Assembly: GCA_006538405.1 (NCBI GenBank)
Contig: BJKQ01000003.1
Coordinates: forward strand, 1,674,001-1,738,000
Direction: 5' to 3'
DNA: 64,000 nt
Source of the DNA: Hansfordia pulvinata
Taxonomy: Eukaryota; Ascomycota; Sordariomycetes; Xylariales
A program made the translations under genes and the position numbers. Under the pieces are notes generated by a model. The model worked only from the letters and a program-made list of their open reading frames with translations. It did not search any database and was not told the origin of the DNA. Of the stretch, positions 45,984 through 58,512 are shown piece after piece. How positions within the stretch are numbered: the first letter of the stretch is position 1; the number at the start of each line of letters is the position of its first letter.

Positions 45984-47683
45984 ATGGCCTCGGTTATGCG
46001 CTCCATCCGGCCCTCCGCCTTCTCAAAGACTGCTGCCATCTCGACCTCCTACAGAGCCTCCGCCCCGGCTTTCACCCTTCCCCGAGTATCGGCCTCCCTC
46101 TTCCACCACTCTGCCCGCGCCATGGCCGCTCAGAAGATCAAGGTCAAGAATCCCGTCGTGGAGCTCGACGGTGATGAGATGACCCGCATCATCTGGAAGG
46201 ACATCAAGGACAAGTTCATTCACCCTTACTTGGATATCGACCTGAAGTATTACGACCTCGGCCTCGAATTCCGCGACCAGACCGACGACAAGGTGACCCT
46301 CGACGCCGCGAATGCCATCAAGAAGTACCAGGTCGGAGTCAAGTGCGCCACCATCACTCCCGACGAGGCTCGTGTGGAGGAGTTCAAGCTCAAGCAGAGT
46401 AAGTGTAGCAAACCTTGACTGGTCGCGACCTCCCACGTGCCAGCCTTCCTGCAATCCTACCGCAAGTGTTTGTGCGCGCCGCCGGACTTGAAGCCGGCCT
46501 CGACGATTGTGTGCATATGGGGCGCACAACCCCGCATTTCAATGGCACTGCGGGCCAATGCTCACCATCTGTTCGCCTCGGGCTGTACGCGGATGGAACC
46601 CTCCCCGTGGGGGCGTTGCAACCTCACAGACCTTGTGTACCTTGAAACTGACCTCACTGCCACAGTGTGGCTGTCTCCCAACGGCACGATCCGTAACGCC
46701 CTTGGCGGTACCGTTTTCCGCGAGCCTATTGTGATCCCCCGCATCCCTCGACTTGTACAGGGGTGGCAGAAGCCCATCATCATCGGCCGCCACGCTTTCG
46801 GTGACCAGTACCGGGCTAAGGACCGCGTCCTGCCCGGCCCGGGCAAGCTCTCCATGGTTTACACGCCCGAGGGCGGAAAGGCCGAGGAGATTGAGGTCTT
46901 CCAGTTCAAGGATGGCGGCGGTGTCGCTCAGACCCAGTACAACACGGACGAGAGCATCACTGGTTTCGCCCATGCCAGCTTTAAGATGGCTCTGACCAAG
47001 GGCCTGCCTCTCTACATGAGCACCAAGAACACCATTCTGAAGAAGTACGACGGCCGCTTCAAGGACATCTTCCAGGACCTGTACGACACGCAGTACAAGA
47101 CCGAGTTCGAGGCCAAGAACATCTGGTACGAGCACCGTCTGATCGACGACATGGTCGCGCAGATGATCAAGAGCACTGGCGGTTACATCATGGCCCTGAA
47201 GAGTAAGTTGTTATGCCCTACCCGCCATGGAATGATGGTCCGCTGACTTATAGCAAAGACTACGATGGCGACGTGCAGTCCGACATTGTTGCGCAGGGCT
47301 TCGGGTCCCTGGGTCTGATGACATCGGTGCTCATCACCCCTGACGGCAAGACTTTCGAATCCGAGGCCGCCCACGGCACCGTCACCCGTCACTACCGCCA
47401 GCACCAAAAGGGCCAGGAGACCTCCACGAACCCCATCGCCAGTATCTTCGCCTGGACGAGGGGTCTGATCCAGCGCGGACGTCTTGACGACACGCCCGAG
47501 CTTGTTGCCTTCGCCGAAAGCCTTGAGCAGGCCTGCATCGACACGGTCGACGTTGACGGCATCATGACCAAGGACCTTGCCCTTGCTTGTGGCAAAAATG
47601 ACCGTGCTGACTATGTCACCACCACCGAGTACCTCAATGCCGTCGAGAGCCGCATGAAGAAGCTTCTCAAGGAGAAGTTGTAG
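45984..47683 (+). CDS. IDP1: NADP-dependent isocitrate dehydrogenase
   Basis: Exons 45984-46398, 46666-47202 and 47259-47683 join in frame to 458 aa, the usual length of the eukaryotic homodimeric enzyme with a presequence. It converts isocitrate and NADP+ to 2-oxoglutarate, CO2 and NADPH. Residues 1-45 are Ser/Ala/Arg-rich with almost no acidic residues, a mitochondrial presequence. The conserved core begins [21 protein letters not shown] and includes [10 protein letters not shown], a region ending [17 protein letters not shown], and the signature [17 protein letters not shown] at about 318-334. A second in-frame ATG at residue 47 (46122) in MAAQKIKV would give a form without presequence. 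The C-terminus KEKL is not a standard peroxisomal signal. The introns have good branch sites (CGCTGAC in the second). Confidence 0.95.
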
Positions 47684-48954
47684 ATGCTCACTTGTGATTC
47701 CAAGCCGACCAACGTTTCCTGAGGGAGACCATGGCTCCTTTGCGAAGCCAAGGCCCCGCATGGTTCTTTGCAGTAGAAAGAAGAGGTTGTGCAGTCGCAC
47801 ACCTTAGGGGAGGCCACGTACCCATCGATAAGTAGAAAGGAATCAACTGTGGAAGGTTCCAAGAAAGATTACGAACACGAAGCAGCATGATCACGACAGC
47901 GACGGAGGACCAAAGTTGAAAGATTATCAGTAGCCATTGTGAGATTGGAGGGCAAGAGTTTCGGGCCCTTCCAAGCACCCTGCTGTCGCTGGTCACCGAG
48001 GCTTCGCTGTTGGATATTCGCCGTCATAATACCCCGCATAAATGTGGCTCTGCATGCCTGCTTAAGCCTTTTTATCAGATATCTGGATTTACCCGCAAAT
48101 TCGCAGTTGAAATCATGGTACTCAAGTTTGCAGCTTGCAATGTGCCCAATGAGACCCAGTGTATCCGGCTGTGTGGGTGGTCTTTCGTCGAACGGGTGAG
48201 ATTGGGATGAGAGTGAGGCACGTGAATCGTCATCTGGAATACTGCTCTTTCCCAGTTGCATGCCTCAGAGCATTCCAGTCAATGCGGATGTTGCGTACAG
48301 CGAACAGTCAGTACACCACAGACACCATTTGAGTGTGCAATGCCTCAAGAATACATGCATTTGCCCACCTCTGCTCGTAGTATCTGAATTCGTGACTCCC
48401 GCCGGCTTCCCCAGTTCCCCGTCACATTGTTTGCCATTTCGTGGTCCGCACGGAGAAGGGGTATCATATGTAAGAAAGAAGAACTAATTGGTCTGCCGCC
48501 ATGTTTGCTTCCCCTTCCGACTCTTAGAACGACCACACCACGCCGTCACCAACGGCCCCCGGAAATTTATGAATTTCAACTCTTCGCCACCGTTGTAGAG
48601 TGCGCGGCCCCAGCCTCGTCCTGATGCCCTATTCTGTTTACCCCCGGGCCGGACTATCGGACTATCCTGTCTTCGTGCCCACCCCCCCGGCGTGCCTGGT
48701 GATCGAACGTGGTTTCGGGAGATGCGGTAATCTAGCCTGCGGGGTTGAGGAACAGGGCTGAAAGAGCTTGTATTGTTTAGCTATTTCTCATCGAGGCTCG
48801 TCGCTCCGGCTTGCAAGCTGCGTGGGGCGGGATCAATCTGTCTCAGTACCAACTCGATATCCCGGATTGTTTAGGATCGGACCCTGACAAATGCGTTGAT
48901 ATCTGTTTGTGACTGCAACTCGCTCGGTCCAGGGCTTCAGGGGCCAGCGTCTAC
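47684..48954. other. Convergent spacer, no gene
   Basis: It lies between the 3' ends of the isocitrate dehydrogenase and arrestin genes. Only short chance ORFs are present. Confidence 0.55.
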
Positions 48955-50570
48955 TCATGACTTCTCGCCGGCGGGGACATCGCTGGGTGCGTTCTCGCTG
49001 GTGACGCCACTGAAAGCGGGGCGCGACGCTGTCGAGGGTCCCGTGACCGAGTCGGCCATCGCTTCGTCGTAGCTGGGAGGCGCGTCGTCAAATGGCTGGC
49101 TGCCCTCGGCCAGCTGCGGCGGGTACAGCGGGTCGCCGTTGTGAACGTGGCCGACAGGCTGCCCCGTAGACTGGGGAATCACAGGCGAGGAGTGGGCGGC
49201 TGCTCCGATCCCCGACCCATTCGATAGCGGCGGGCGGCGTGGAAGCTGTGGGGGACGCGAGTATCCAGAGGCTCTCACGGCGGACAAGAGCTCTTTCGGT
49301 GGCTTGATGCCAGAGTAAACCTGAACATTTGAGAGCTTCAGCGGCAAGTGAAGAAGTTGTGGCAGACCTTTGCTGCCCTCTTGCGCATCCCAGGAAAGGC
49401 CGACTTTCAGCTCCAACTCATAGCGTCGCGCCAGATTACAGGTGCGAAAGGACGGTGCAACGGTATTAGGAAGGCGACGCTCAGCCCATAGGTATCTGGG
49501 GACTTCGAATTCCTTGCCGCTGTTGCACTCGAGCTCGATCTTGAGATTGGACCAAGAGCCAACGACCCAGCGCGAAACCTCGGTGTTCCCCAAGTCCTCG
49601 ACGCGCACCTGCGTGTAGCCGACCAGGGCGATCTCAAGGCCAACCAGATGCACTCGAGCGTCCACGTTGTTGAGACGGCGGGCGAGCAAGCGCAAAGGCA
49701 GCGTCTCGTGACAAGTCAGGATAGCAGGATGTGGTAAACGAGCAGCCATCTCGATGGAAGGCGGGTTCTGGTCAGCGGGGCTTGCCTCTGGCGGATGAGA
49801 CGACCGGCCAAAAATGGAACTCTTTTTTGACGGAGCGGGGGCTCGCGGCTTGAAAGCGAAGGGGCGGCGGGCGAAGGCCTCTTGTTGGCTCTTTGGTGGT
49901 CGAGGGGGCTCCAAGGGCAGAAACTTGAAGCCCACCTGATAGCGCCAGTTTTCACGGAACAGGCCTGGCCGCTGGATAGTCACTTTGATGTAGTACCGAA
50001 TCTCTGCCTCCTGGGGAAAGCCGGTCAGTGAGGGCGGCAGCGTAGCCTTGACATGTGAGAGCAGAAGCTGCCGGGAGCCGTCCATAGTGCGAAATCCGCC
50101 GAGCCCGAGGAAACCCGGCGGGCTGCTGGGGCCTCCAGTAAGTGAACCGTCTTCGTCGGTGCCAATGCCGGTGCCGACGCCCACGTGGGTGGACATGGCA
50201 TGAGGGTCGTGGCAGATGTTGTTGAGGGGCATCTTGAAAGAAAAGCGAAACTCGTGAGGACCCGGAGCCAGCATATTCGGGCCGCCGGAGCCAGGGCTGC
50301 GGACTTCGGAAGCTAACACTTGCTGAACACGATAGAGTAGCTTGTGGTTCTCCGTTGCGACGCCCCCGGGGCCGGCGCGAGCCACGGTGCGGCCGGCGCG
50401 GCGGTCGCCGGGGGTGGGAGGTCCAGGGCGGTTCGGGATTCGCCCTCAAGCTTGACGACGACGGCCCCGATCTGCTCGGTGCGGCCCAGATGTAGCTGAA
50501 CACGGCCGCTGATTACATCGAGATTGGTGTAAAACTCGGGCGCGTTGTCGAGCGAGATGCGAATCGACAT
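48955..50570 (-). CDS. Alpha-arrestin-like protein with PPxY motif (apparent frameshift)
   Basis: The gene reads MSIRISLDNAPEFYTNLDVI at 50570, typical of an arrestin_N start, through VQLHLGRTEQIGAVVVKLEGES. The rest (ENHKLLYRVQQVL, FRFSFKMPL, YYIKVTIQRPG) is in another frame from about 50385 down to 48955. The two frames must join between about 50440 and 50360. No intron fits, and adding one base gives about 538 aa (see findings). An arrestin_C-like half (RRLNNVDARVHLVGLEIALVGYTQV onward) is followed by a Pro/Ser-rich tail with APPSYDEAM, a PPxY motif that in this family binds HECT/WW ubiquitin ligases such as Rsp5. Such adaptors direct ubiquitination and endocytosis of plasma-membrane transporters. 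Cargo unknown. Confidence 0.82.
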
Positions 50571-52925
50571 GATGGCGGTTGGTGGACCGGGCGAAGAGGG
50601 TCCTCGTTGAAGAACAATATCCCAGTGGCTTCAGTAGCGGTTGGCGAATCCTCGAGTTCGCATGAGTGAGGCACAGTAATGCGGGAGGGGCGATTGTGGT
50701 CGGCTCGTCAATTCAAGCTGCAGCAAATAAACGCATGTATGCGATCACTTGATGCATGGGTCCATCTCGGCGCGGGACACTCTAAATCTGGCCTGCAGGA
50801 TGTCGCCGAGGCAGGAGACAAGAAAAGAGCGCGCGGGCTGGCTTGCGACGAGCGACGAGTACAGGCTGAGGTCCGCCTGAAGCACCTCACGGGGTGACGG
50901 TGATTCCAGAACCAAGGCTGAGGAGTTGAGAGGGCGCCAGGCGAACAGACGGCGGCATGGAGGCTGAGCGGATGAAGTTGGAAAGAAGGCCGCGCAAGCT
51001 GGCTGGCTCTCTGGGCCGAAGGCCAAGCGTGGTAGCCTTGGTCTAGGCGGTTTGCGCGCGTGGGGATTGCGAATCCGAAGGGCCCGAGGGGCTTTGTTGC
51101 TGCGCCCCGCAGGGACGGCGTCGAGGCAAAGCAGATGGCGCACTACAGCGATGGCAGGTTTCGGCTCCGCTGGCACAGCTGCGCTTGGCTGTGTCGGTCG
51201 CGGAAAGAGACGAACGCGCAAATAAGGGTGAAGGTATGCTTGGCGAGGGCTGTGAGGAGAGTCGAGGCGCGGGTGCTGGCGAAGCGCGGGGCTCGCAAGT
51301 GGTGTTGAGGCGAGCAGTGTGCGTACGTAGATGGAGGGTGGCAGTTGGCCAGACACGACAGAGGCCAAGGTGGGAGGGCGGGAAAGATTTTTTGTGCTTG
51401 AGCGGCGAATGTCTGAGCTGCTTTCGCAGGGTCGCGACCTCGGCAGGAACGACTGGCTGGTCTTGGGTTGTCTGGGGCAAGGTCGGCTTTACAGCGATTT
51501 CCTTGGTTGCATTCGCAGCTGAACGGCTGCGCCTTCCCCGTCGCAGGAGGCCGCAAGCCCCATGTCATCATCGTCATTACGCACCTCTTATCTTATCGCC
51601 CTCACTGTTTGTCCTGGGCGACCCCTCTTCTTTCGTGCCCGGCCAACATTGACCTGACCTTGCAAGTCGGATACATCCAGACGCGCATGGAACATGTATC
51701 GGAAACTTCGATAGAGGTCGCAAGCCAGTTCGCTCGAACCATTGGTTTGCATCATAGGTCGCTGGGTCGTAGGTTCTGGACCAAGTCAATGAACTGCACA
51801 GAGGCACTTCGCAACACGATCCGCCGTCTTCCCTTCTCCGACATGGCTTTGCCCAGCTTTACGTGTACCTAGTTGACCACAATTGCCCAAACGCCATTGT
51901 AACCTGGCTTACCTTACTTTTGCTGCTCGATGCCACGGCTGTTTTGCTACTCACACAGAGGTCTTTTCCTCCGAGGCCCTCTCGCGCCCCGCCAGTCTCA
52001 CACCAGCGGCTCGCCCGCCGCCCGCGAGACACGTCCACTGCACATCGCCCCCGACCCGGCAGCGTGGGGCTGCTTGTCTCGCTTGCCCAGCGCCATATCG
52101 CCGTCTGGGTCCCGACCCGGTTTTCCCTGTCGTTATCCCCTGCGGGCCGCTAAACAGAACTTCCCCGCCCCCGCATTGGGGACCCTCCCACCTTTTCCCT
52201 CTTTAACTCGTATGCCAGGCACGCACCACGTCGGGCAAAAGGAGGATGGGTGGGTGATTTTGCTGAATTCCCGGTGGAGGGTTGGTGGCAGGGACATGAA
52301 GGCTCTGGCGCCTGGAGTACACTAAAGCAGGGCGGTTCCATTGGAGGTCCTGCGGGTTTGGGGCCAGTGAAACTGTAAACCCCATTGCAAGCCAGTTGGG
52401 CTAGCAAGGCGTGATTTATACCTTGGTCGGAGACAGACCCCGGAGGTCTAATGGGTAGCAGCCTTCGCGTGACGTGGCCGTGCATGTGTTTGCACGTGTA
52501 CCTGGGTTGCAGTTCTCTGCGATCGGGATGGCCTTGTTCCAGGACGGCATGTAGCAATGAGCGGCCAAGAAGCATGCACACAGATGCGGCCGACGCGGCG
52601 CAGTCACAGCGGCGGTAACGCAGAGCCAAGGCAGTTGGTTTTATTTTCATGGCAGGGCCAAACGGCCTTTTCTACTGGTTATACATGGGCAATGTCCCCA
52701 TCATCACCACTGGCGCGGGGCCTCCGAAAAAGGTCATATCTCGTAGCTATCTCATTAAAGGATCGCGCCGCCGTTCAAAGCAAATAAGTACCAAGGTCCG
52801 CACACGCCGCAGGGCCTCATATTGCACACACGGAGACAACAGTTGTCTCCTTGGGGGTTTCGGATTTGAAGGGGATGGTGACGATCCTTGTTGTACACCG
52901 CCACCACCATCGAGTCTTTGTCGCT
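50571..52925. other. 2.4 kb region between arrestin promoter and Stf2-like 3' end
   Basis: The arrestin promoter and leader lie at the left. Several overlapping ORFs between 50745 and 51652 on both strands show no motifs. Nothing else was recognised. Confidence 0.5.
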
Positions 52926-53693
52926 CTACATGCTCTTGTGGTCCTTGTCATCGACCGAGCTGGCCGAGCTCGACATGGTGTCCGTCTTGGTCAGGGAGTT
53001 GTGGTCGTCGGCCTCGGCGGACTCGGGCCCGTGAAGCGTCTCCTCGAAGAGGGGCTGGGGCTCGTTGACCTCGAACTTGGTCTTGAAGTCCTGCAGGTGG
53101 TTCGAGTAGCCAAAGCTATTGGAGCGACGGCGGGCATTGGTGAAGTTGAACTGCTCGTCGACAATCTCATCACCGGCTCCGCCCCTGGGAAGGAGAAACA
53201 AGCATCAGTTTCATGCCGGCATGCAGAATTAGGAGGGGGATGGCATTCGTGCTTACCAATTGGCCTTGCCGCCGCCGTTTTTCTTGGTTTTCTTAGGGTC
53301 GACGCCCTCAAAGCCGTGCTTGCCGAAGAACTTGGGCACGTTCTCCTGAGGCAGAACGGTGCCCTCGGCCAGGCCAGCGTGGTTCTTCTCGTTGTACTTG
53401 TGGGATCGAGTCACTGGGGAGGGATATGTCAGTCAGGGTCAGGACGTTTGCCGTGGGCTGATGTGTAAGTGAAGCCAGGAGGTGGCACATGTGGTACAGT
53501 GCATGCCGGCTGCATCTGCATAGCACATATGAGATCCAATGGATCGGGATTAGCTGGCACGAGCTGGGATGATGCTGCTCCCAAATGTGGCGACCAGCTG
53601 CACCATTTTTGACCCAATTGACACACCTATCTGTTGATGTGGGATCCAGTTGATGAAGACAGGCAAGATAAGCGAGACGGGTAGATACTTACT
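52926..53693 (-). CDS. Stf2/Tma10-like protein; start codon split by an intron
   Basis: The start codon is A at 53693 joined to TG at 53413-53412. Exon 2 is 53413-53257 and exon 3 is 53184-52926, giving 138 aa. Introns are 279 and 72 nt. The protein opens MTRSHKYNEKNHAG and has VPKFFGKHGFEGVDPKK, then GGGKANWGGAGDEIVDEQ, resembling the GKGNWGKPGDEI core of yeast Stf2 and Tma10. After this comes FNFTNARRRSNSFGYSNH and a Ser/Thr/acidic tail. Stf2 was described as an ATP synthase stabilising factor and as a desiccation-protective, ribosome-associated protein; that role is only inferred here. Exon 1 would be 5' UTR plus a single coding base (donor GTAAGTATC, acceptor CCCCAG). No other in-frame upstream ATG is close. 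Confidence 0.85.
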
Positions 53694-56600
53694 GATGAAA
53701 GGAGACTCAGTGTTGATAAGGGTAGAAAGGATAGAAGAGGCGTCAGATGGATGAGATCCGGTTGTGTGGGTGGTTGAGCGAGATGGGGAGGACGATGGAG
53801 CGAGAAAAGAGTAGGAGGAGGGAGACAATGGCGGATTGTGCAGGCGACTGGCGAGATCGAGATGAGATGCGGAGAGGCAAAGGTGTTGGGGGCGGGATTA
53901 TGGGAAGGGCCAGAGAGCCAGAGGCAGGAGGCGGGGTCGAGGGGGCTTGAGTGGTGAGCTTGGGCGTGTAAGTGCAAGTTGGTGCGAAGCTGTGAGTGGC
54001 AGAGTCAGGTTGGAGTCGAGGGGTGTGGCAGCCCATTTGTACCCGGGACGGGATTCGGGTGGGATTGCTCGACAGCTCGAGACTGACCTTACCTACCTGA
54101 CAATGGCTAAAGCTGGTAGATCGGCAAATGCCTGCTTTACGTTTCCTACACACGACTGGAGCTATCCCCTATTCCTCGCCCTCTGCGTCCGTCGCCGTCC
54201 AGACTACTACTGGTCACTTAGACACATGGATGACTGATGCGGACGAGGAGCCTCGCCGACTTCGCTGATAACCCAGCACTTGGGATGAGGATCTAGTCAC
54301 TAGTTGGGCTCATGCCCAGGGTCTGCGGCTCGCCGGAATCGCGAGCAGAGCAGCGACAAGCACGCGAGCATCTAGTCGACTCGGCGTAATGAGGATTCCA
54401 CGACGAGGCGAGGCCCCGCGAGCCCCGTAGCCCCGTACTGGCTGACGGACACTGGGAGTACCTACAGTATATCGGGTACCTGGCGCATCTCAGGTACAAA
54501 ACGCGCGGCTGCGAGGGTAGGTACACCCAAGCGGGGGACGGCGCGGGCGGGTACCCGGAGCCGCAAGTTGCGTCCGTCCTGGTCGTCGTCGTCGTCGCGT
54601 GACCACGTCTGACGATGGGGCGGCCCAGGTCGAACCACTTGAGACGGGCCCCGCTGCGGATTGGTCGCGTGCTGACTGCTGCAGCTCTCGTGCCTTGGGT
54701 ACCGCGGGTACATACGAGGGCATGGTATGGCCCTCGCCCTCCGCCTCCGCGCGGGTCCGGCCCAGTCTCCACCCGGGTTGCGATGCTGCACTATGGGTGC
54801 ACGGTACGAGCACCCCAGCAACGTGCTGCGTTTGCCGCGATCGTCGCTCGGTTTCACTAGAGGTCTGCCCATCCCATACAGCCATTGTGAGGTTATGTTC
54901 CTGGTAGTCACGCATTTTTCGACAGAGACAATCCAGAGACCGCTCCTCTCCTGCGGGTTAAATTGATTCGCCGTGTCAAACTTGCATTCAGGAGTGATTA
55001 ACTCTCGCAGAGGCTACGCCGTGGCATCCATTGGCGCCAGCATCAGCAGAAAAAACGGCTGGCCCAAGCTCCTGTCACGAGGGCAAGACGACACGAGTGA
55101 AAAGCAAAGCTCGCCTCGTCAGGAGCGTTGCTGGGCCCATTCCCAGTGACAGATCCCCGCCTCGTCCTTGAAAGCTGTGCAGCTTTCCAGTCGGCATGCA
55201 TCCCGTCGACCCATCCACACCGGGCTATGTGAAGTGTGACAGGCGTCACCGCGTCGTATCGTCTCCGACGAACGTTCGCTTGCAGTGGTGTTGCATTACA
55301 GCGCCGTCTATGCGCGGCGACAGGCCGGTTCCGGGAGGCCGATGAGACCTTGGTGCTTGAGACCGGATAGAGTACATCTACGCTGGAAGTCGCCCTCTCT
55401 CGATACGGCGCTCTCACCGACTTCCATAAGCTTGGAGAGAAAGCGATGAGAGCCCCCCCCCCAAATCCCCAATAATGCACGTTTATGTCACCGGCTCCAC
55501 ATCTAGAGCCAGGTGGGCATGGATCTCAATTGGTGCCTCTGGCCGCGGAGCTGCCATCCACCCAACCACATGGTTCGATGCGCCGAGAGTGCATCCCGCG
55601 CGCATTGGGTCGTGTCGGAGTACATCCATGTCCGGCCAGGTAAGTACGGTAAGGTACCAGCACTCATCCGAGTAGTGCCGGCATCTGCTTTGCTTGCTGG
55701 GGTCGGGCGTTCTGTCCCATCTCGAGGCAGAATGCGGGGAAATCCCCACTTCATGCGCTAACAAGCAAGTGTACTCGTGGGTTGTACCTATTGCTCATAC
55801 ACGGGCTTGCAAGGCTTGCAGGACGGCTGCGCGTGTGTGGCCATCGTTCTGCCCCTCATTGAAACATACTACACGTATAGGTAGGTAAGCAGCTCTACCC
55901 GGTACAAATTCATCCGTGAATCCGATTGGGTGGACACTGTGGCTGGCAGAAAACAGTTCCAATTGAGACGCGTGTGAGACAGCACGGTAGGTAGTCGGTG
56001 GGTACCCTGGTTGCTTCCCGTCTCTCCTTGACTCTACAAGAGCAATGAGGGCCAGATGAGGTCATGTCATAGGCCTCGGTGGTGAGCAACAGGGGCGCGG
56101 TAACAGGGACTCGGCCTGCCTCCGTGCCTCCTGCGCGGAGTGTGGGGGGAGAATAGGGGTCCAGGCCGGGCAGGACAGCGCTGGAGCGCTGGGCCTGGGC
56201 GGTTAGCCAGGCCCACCCTCTCGCCAGCGATCCACCAAATCGCCGCAGCGGGATCACGAGACCAGTGAATCACAATCTGGCGGGTTCCTTTTCATTCCCT
56301 CCCCGGCCAGCCTCTTCTGCCCGAGATCGGGGCGTGTCCGTATTGCTCGCCGCAGACGAGTGGCTTGCCGGTTTCAATGGCAAGGACGCCGGGCCGCTAC
56401 CGTTCACGGGCGAGCTCATCGCGGCGGCAGCGTGCCTGAGTCAGCGCGCCAGGGCTGGCCTCCTTGCACCGGATCTGCCGTTGCCCCTCCCCCACCCCGT
56501 CGCCTCTACGTGGGACCCTGCCTGAGATAGGGACCACCGGGGGCTGGGAGGGAGGACCATCATGTGGCTCCCGACGCACCGCCGCAGCCGTCGGCAGCTC

Positions 56601-58512
56601 GAGATGCAATCGGAGCGGAGCTTTACAGACTACGATTGCTCCCAGGAAGGGTCCTGCTTAGCATGTAGGCGCGCCGCGCCAGGGTGAGGAGCTGGAGCTG
56701 GCCGCGTGACTTGCGTATCGACACGCATGGATGCGCAGCGGCTCTGGGTCCAGGAAGCGGGGATGCCCGTGTTTGTGTGGTGCCAAGCAGCAGACGCCCG
56801 TGTAACGCGTGCTGCGCCTGGGGTAGGACGGTCTCGCGCGACTCGATAGCTGCGTGGCATCTTGCGGGATTGCCATCCAAGTCGGACGCACCAGTGGGTC
56901 AGATGGGAAAGGTGATTGCATGTATTCGGAATGATGCGGCTGACTGCACGACGCATTTGCGCCACGGCTTCAGTCACAACTCCTCGTGTCTGGAGGAAGG
57001 CTTTGTGTCTTTTGGCTGTAGTAGTGAAGACTATGTCGTCTCAACTCGGCTGATGCAGAGGGTGGACTATGCTTCGATAGCCTCGTTTTCGTTGCAAATG
57101 ACCCTGAAGCCAGCTTTAGAGGGCTTGGTAGCCGGTCACAACAAGACGGCTCTCTGAGGAGTCAGCTTCCAGTAGCGGTACATAAATCATCTTGGCTTCC
57201 CTTGAAGTCGCGAATAGCCGCACTGGGGCGGTGGAAGAGTGATATGTGATCATGGCCGCGAGTCCGCCCACCTGTTAAGCGCAAGACACGGTCCGGCGGG
57301 GTATTTGAGACTGGCAAGATACGGGCGGCGATAAGACGTGACTTGCAAAGAGTGTCGTTGTCATCTTTACTTCGCGACCAGACCGGGCTATCAATGGCCG
57401 ACCAGACTTCCAGCACGATATAAAGTTATCAGCCGGAGCTTGTCCGTTTTCATCGTGGAAGTCGCCATTTCATCAATGTTTGAGGGTGTCGCGATAGGTG
57501 CATTTCGTATCACTCTAGCGGGGGCGGGGCTGGACGGCCGGGATCGGATCTGATAAGACCGGCCGCCGGAGAAGGCATCGAGGGTGGCCCGGGGTCGGCA
57601 GCCGCGACCCGCGCACGAGGCGCTCGTCGAATGAGAGGACGGGCATTTCATCCGAAGCCTCTGCAATTTTTCGTCATGCCTGCCCCGTGCTGTGCTATGC
57701 TCTCCACGTCCCGCGGCCAGCCAGATGTGCCATGACATAGGTAATAATGGCAGGTTTTTCGGCTCTGTCCTTTTCGTCCTGGTCACTGGTTATGTCTACC
57801 ACGGCAGCCCTTCGAGATGTAGTCAGGATATCCCCATCTGATAAACCTGGCTCGGAGCACCGGGCGCAGGTGATTGTGACCGGAAATCAGACTTGGGGCT
57901 CATCCGTCCATCAAACAAGAGCGGCCTCGTACCGCTGATTGAACGTTTTCCCGCACCCGGCCGCGGCGCATTTGTAATCCAAGGGTCGCCGCGGAGGAAC
58001 CAGAATCGGCCAAGGCAGGCAGGTCGGCACGGTACGGATGCGCTCGCAGGCCGACATCCGGGAAACGAGGTACCTGTGACAGTATCCTGACAGACATCCA
58101 TCCATGCGTGCATCTTGAGTCGAGACCCGACGGTTTGTTGCTGCCGGTGCCCCGTGCTCCCGCGAAAGCCACAGCCCTCCCGTAGAGTGGAGGCCCAGCT
58201 AACCCCCGGCGCCAGGCCTTTCAGAGGTTTCCGTAGGGACCCCCCAAACTGCCCCTCCTGTGTGTGTGCCCCTCCATCGCCCTCGCCTGCATTTATCATC
58301 CATCACCAACCAGCCCGTGCTGCCGCAAGTCACTTGCCGCCTTTTCGTCGTCGCTCGCATTCTCCTTCCTATCCCTTCCATGCTCCTCTTTTCCAAATAA
58401 CTCCCCTCACAACAAGCGAATTGACAGTCACCCATTTGACGCCTGCACCCTGCCTGCACTCTCCGTCACGTTTTGCCGCGGTCGCAGAGTTCCGCCCTTC
58501 AACCCCTTCAAG
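53694..58512. other. 4.8 kb divergent region, no confident gene
   Basis: It separates the Stf2-like gene and DRE2. Long ORFs on both strands (for example minus 54293-54772, plus 54599-54907) are mutually overlapping GC-rich frames without motifs. A zinc-finger-like fragment on the minus strand near 57911-58000 is noted in the findings. The last 250 bases are CT-rich and likely the DRE2 leader. Confidence 0.45.

Noticed and set aside
46539..47135. 198-codon ORF antisense to isocitrate dehydrogenase
   Set aside because: Shadow of a conserved enzyme exon; no independent features.
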